Shown in pieces: positions 16,901-19,071 of a DNA stretch of 19,071 bases. The stretch lies in contig JAEWCZ010000052.1 of the NCBI GenBank assembly GCA_023390335.1, forward strand, positions 1 to 19,071, in the 5' to 3' direction. The stretch's first letter is position 1. Each line of letters starts with the position of its first letter. This DNA is from Bacillota bacterium (GTDB lineage: Bacteria > Bacillota > Clostridia > Acetivibrionales > DSM-1351). The position numbers and the translations under genes are program-made. The notes under the pieces were generated by a model. That model was not told the origin of the DNA. It did no database searches and saw only the letters and a list, made by a program, of their open reading frames with translations.

Positions 16901-19071
16901 AAGCAACTGATGATATAGATATTGCCTTTTCCATGGCTAATTTATAATCTTCAACAGAGCCACCGGGAATAGGCTCTAAACTATAAAAAACTTTAAGCTC
17001 ATTTGGAGTCAAGGTGTTAATATATTTTTGTAAGTCAGAATTATTCCCAAATTTTTTTTGTATTTGTTTTATTAAATCATCTGCATTTTCTATACCAAGT
17101 TGAATCTTTAATTTCACTGGATCTACATTTAAGGATTCCGATATTATTGAAATTGAGTCATCTACTTGTTTATTATATTCTGATGTAGGCATTTTTGATT
17201 TATCCAAAGAAAATAATTCAGAAAATGCATTTTGTAGTTCAGAATCATTTTTTATTTTTCCGGATAAGTTATCTAACCAATCCTGTAATTCAGAATCAGA
17301 ATTAAACTGACTATAAAAATTGTAACCAAGATTATCTACAACCTGTTTTATTGAATCTTGTATGTCGCTTCCCAAAGAATTAAAATCATCATTGTTGCCT
17401 AGAAAGGCATCAATTACTGGAACAAGCTTTTGGGTTTCTGTATTTAAATCTGAAATAGTAGTTCTATAATAAGCAGATAACTTATTTAAATTATCCTGAA
17501 TACGTTTTATATAGTTATCATTTGTTTCAAAAAATCCCTGTTCACCTATGCCAGAGTCTTTTAACATTTTATTTAAATCTAAACTGTCTAGACCTCTATC
17601 AGCAAATAATAAGTTGCCTAGTTCCTGTCTGTTGTTAATATTATCAATTACATTTTTGGACAATTTACTTCTGTTTTCTAAGCTTGATACGTTTAAAAAA
17701 CCAGAACTTGTTCTTGATGTCTTTGCTATAAATCCATTAAATATCTCAGAAGAACCTACTATGACAGCATCTTTAGCGGCCTGTTCTTGAGCTTTATATG
17801 CTTGAGTCAAAGCCTCAATATTTCCTTTTACCGATAAAATAGCAGTACCGGTGTCTGTATATCCGGTTACAAAAGCGGGAAACATATCTGCAATTTGATT
17901 TGCTAGATTGTTATATTCTTGAAATTCCGCCTTGGTTAAAGAAATGTTTCTACCTAAAGCATCAACCCCTTTAGATAATTCTTCGTATCGTGATGCGTTA
18001 GTTTGAATCCACTCATTATTCTTCTGCAAGACTGAAGTATCATCAGCTATAGATTGTTGTAATTTATCTGATTTTTCAATTGTCCTATCGATAGATTTAT
18101 TTAAATAATCAAATCCTTTATAAGCTAATAAAACACCAGCTACAGGTAGAGCAACACTTAGTGCATTTGTCAAAGTTCCAGCAACTGCAGTAGTAATTCC
18201 CATATTTGTAGTTAGTCCTTTTAAAACGCCAGCAAATGCATTTCCACCAAGAGCAGATTTCACACCAAGTATTCCTGCTAGAGACACTAAAGCAACATTA
18301 AAAACTCCGACTTTATCAGTAACTTTTACTAGTACATTTGCAAAATCCAAAAACCCTTTTACCAATCCACCGTTTATTGTGTCAGCTGAAAGCTCCTGAA
18401 ATGATGCGGTTAATAGTTTTGTTTTAGCTTCAATCGAATCCTCATACGTTCCCATTTTATCTATTGCTGCTCCAGAGGAATTAGTTGCAGCATTTGAATA
18501 TTCCAAAGCTTTACCATAGTTAGACATTAGGTCAAGAAAATCACCCATATGCTCTTTTCCTGCTATACTTGCTGCAATATTTTGTTGAGTAGCAGAAGAG
18601 TAGGTATCCCATTTCCCCGCAGTTTCATCTAATACATTACCAAAGTCCCTGTAGGTATCACCTGTATCTTTAAGGCTAATTCCAACATTGCTTAATGAAG
18701 TTTCGACATTCGATAAGTCTTCTCCTGTTTCTGAATCAATAAGGTTTGAAAGTTTTATATTGTTCATACGGGATAGCATTGAGTTAACAGAATCACCAAC
18801 AGAAGACATTTCCTCTCCTGTAGTATCCCCGATTACAGCAATTATACCAAGCAATTTATCCATACTAATGCCAGATATTTCGGCATTTTCAGCAGTTTTA
18901 GACATAGCTTGTGCCAGCCCCTCCGTACTGGTAGCGGAAGCTAGATCTACGGCAGATAGTTTATCTATTATATCAATTACATCGGAAACAGAAACTTTAT
19001 ATCCTTTCATAATGGTAGTAAGATAAGTGGTGGCATCTGCTGATTCCATATTACCTATCTTTGAAAGTATC
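13953..19071 (-). CDS. Phage tail tape measure protein (N-terminus beyond right edge)
   Basis: The tape measure sets tail length and is ejected ahead of DNA. The frame stays open to the window edge, giving 1705 visible residues; an internal ATG at 19049 is preceded by in-frame codons, so it is not the start. The visible N-terminal part is the TP901-type core: TYLTTIMKGYKVS, then AQAMSKTAENAEISGISMDKLLGIIAVIGDTTGEE...SMLSRMNNIK and NIAASIAGKEHMGDF. Two hydrophobic segments (numbering from 19049: about 248-262 and 283-310) follow. The middle is helical, with a low-complexity Asn/Lys/Gln linker near 15930-16030, then long charged coiled coils (about 14640-15890). The end has FTTGGTVDASKNN...FVKHKEEILTPEKA, like the Gly-rich tails of this family. 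By the roughly 0.15 nm per residue rule, the tail would exceed about 250 nm. Confidence 0.93.
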   Translation of the reverse strand, partial: ILSKIGNMESADATTYLTTIMKGYKVSVSDVIDIIDKLSAVDLASATSTEGLAQAMSKTAENAEISGISMDKLLGIIAVIGDTTGEEMSSVGDSVNSMLSRMNNIKLSNLIDSETGEDLSNVETSLSNVGISLKDTGDTYRDFGNVLDETAGKWDTYSSATQQNIAASIAGKEHMGDFLDLMSNYGKALEYSNAATNSSGAAIDKMGTYEDSIEAKTKLLTASFQELSADTINGGLVKGFLDFANVLVKVTDKVGVFNVALVSLAGILGVKSALGGNAFAGVLKGLTTNMGITTAVAGTLTNALSVALPVAGVLLAYKGFDYLNKSIDRTIEKSDKLQQSIADDTSVLQKNNEWIQTNASRYEELSKGVDALGRNISLTKAEFQEYNNLANQIADMFPAFVTGYTDTGTAILSVKGNIEALTQAYKAQEQAAKDAVIVGSSEIFNGFIAKTSRTSSGFLNVSSLENRSKLSKNVIDNINNRQELGNLLFADRGLDSLDLNKMLKDSGIGEQGFFETNDNYIKRIQDNLNKLSAYYRTTISDLNTETQKLVPVIDAFLGNNDDFNSLGSDIQDSIKQVVDNLGYNFYSQFNSDSELQDWLDNLSGKIKNDSELQNAFSELFSLDKSKMPTSEYNKQVDDSISIISESLNVDPVKLKIQLGIENADDLIKQIQKKFGNNSDLQKYINTLTPNELKVFYSLEPIPGGSVEDYKLAMEKAISISSVASNALYSTSDNVEEANKKIDSYQSSMKTIRSAFDSISSLSSSDITDLMQEFASFDWKKYDVTGAAGVGDLTGALKALAAEQYNNITVTNGQKEAFESLYEETVHIGTSVESLSSVMSSISDVNDIIGSVKNDIKDMGSISEETLNSIATKYPELETLVAEYNAGIASTGDIISALSVIYDQDENNFRLTNNAKLVQSEIFYQQVYNKIPDYLKNLAKTYDIDLKYFKNVALAKAAINNKLVTELNKAWTDGNGDKLKDADQQRLEQTILKQPKTVDLFTLSDSITSITADLQTDFTPKLPEQKTNNSTNKNEKNEKGKQNQKDKPENTFSQQIDWTTQVLNNLQNSVNDAQKTLENTNGYAAQITAIKALISEQESLRDGYESAVKKYTTQYNSITGIDSYKKKIESGKIIKASDFKDEALYNKVKSAQDSWNSYQEYLDKVDEIKNTIDENTDKKFEINVDLTLEPFEKNAEKLNNTLDEISKTASFVDDGSTAQILLYQTSYNKASEAASNLNKEIAALNKTYANNTDSENYKKRLSELNSKLGDTTSAMKSYQKDILNAVKQRYDKELESSKAALDNELKNIEKKRKAEIEAINIQIRNYKEYIDERKKSLQDQYNANEYQKQLDEYSKSITKLENRIHLIKKAELTGDRSATAERVQLEEELTKQKQELTDTQNKHNLDMSLDALDDENDVYEKMQNNQINDINSKYDVETDTAQKLYDFKTQHINKIYEDEKQLIVEAARLTSEEFSAAFADINSTLSSYGLTISSDLSKSLKTTNKDNKKTVANSPVLNKSEIDNLLNNGEGKTSKSALNKYVNEKYSSSLSFSQMVKLASLLGVTGINQIEDVSSNSDNRVKILKALKAAKFTTGGTVDASKNNKLASLLGEDGIAFVKHKEEILTPEKANLLRSLIDVALPLKNIGQIATNNISNLTTNNSSSPNIIFNLNGGTVTKEVMPQFDRWKDDISRMVIKTMECQIRRK

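Noticed and set aside
1..19071. tRNA, rRNA, CRISPR array, insertion sequence or integrase
   Set aside because: None was seen on either strand; the only direct repeats are the coding repeats in the tail fibre.

Overview
The window is about 19 kb of AT-rich DNA. It fits a low-GC Bacillota genome, most likely a Clostridia/Lachnospiraceae-type bacterium; this is inferred from base composition, strong GGAGG ribosome sites and the style of the phage proteins, and no taxonomic marker was tested. The left edge holds the 3' half of a chromosomal metA (homoserine O-acyltransferase) on the plus strand. Everything from about 900 to the right edge is one minus-strand block of phage tail genes that converges on metA. 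The window therefore looks like the junction between host chromosome and the tail end of a siphovirus-like prophage or a tail-derived (tailocin-like) element.

In the direction of transcription (right to left) the order is: tape measure protein (13953 to beyond the right edge), distal tail protein Dit (13080-13862), tail hub/tail-associated protein (9857-13000), a small Cys-pair protein (9533-9832), a 62-residue protein (9242-9430), a BppU-like upper baseplate protein (7294-9192), a repeat-bearing tail fibre (5972-7234), a beta-helix tail protein (4521-5957), a paralogous adhesin with a fibronectin-III-like domain (3364-4506), a fibre ending in a C-type-lectin/sulfatase-modifying-factor-like domain (1435-3354), a 104-residue fibre-associated protein (1050-1364) and a 48-residue small tail protein (900-1046). 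Most gaps are under 80 bases with good ribosome sites, so the genes form one late operon.

The tape measure sets tail length, Dit and the hub cap the tube, BppU builds the baseplate, and four different fibre or spike proteins supply host recognition. Two hairpins between 578 and 784 can stop transcription from both sides between the operon and metA.

Points that stand out: four architecturally different receptor-binding candidates in tandem; two neighbours that share a roughly 250-residue homologous unit; a fibre C-terminus of the type often diversified by retroelements, though no reverse transcriptase or template repeat lies in the window; a Cys-cluster tail on the hub protein next to a Cys-pair protein; and no recognisable holin or endolysin between the last tail gene and metA. 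No tRNA, rRNA, CRISPR array, integrase or insertion sequence was seen.
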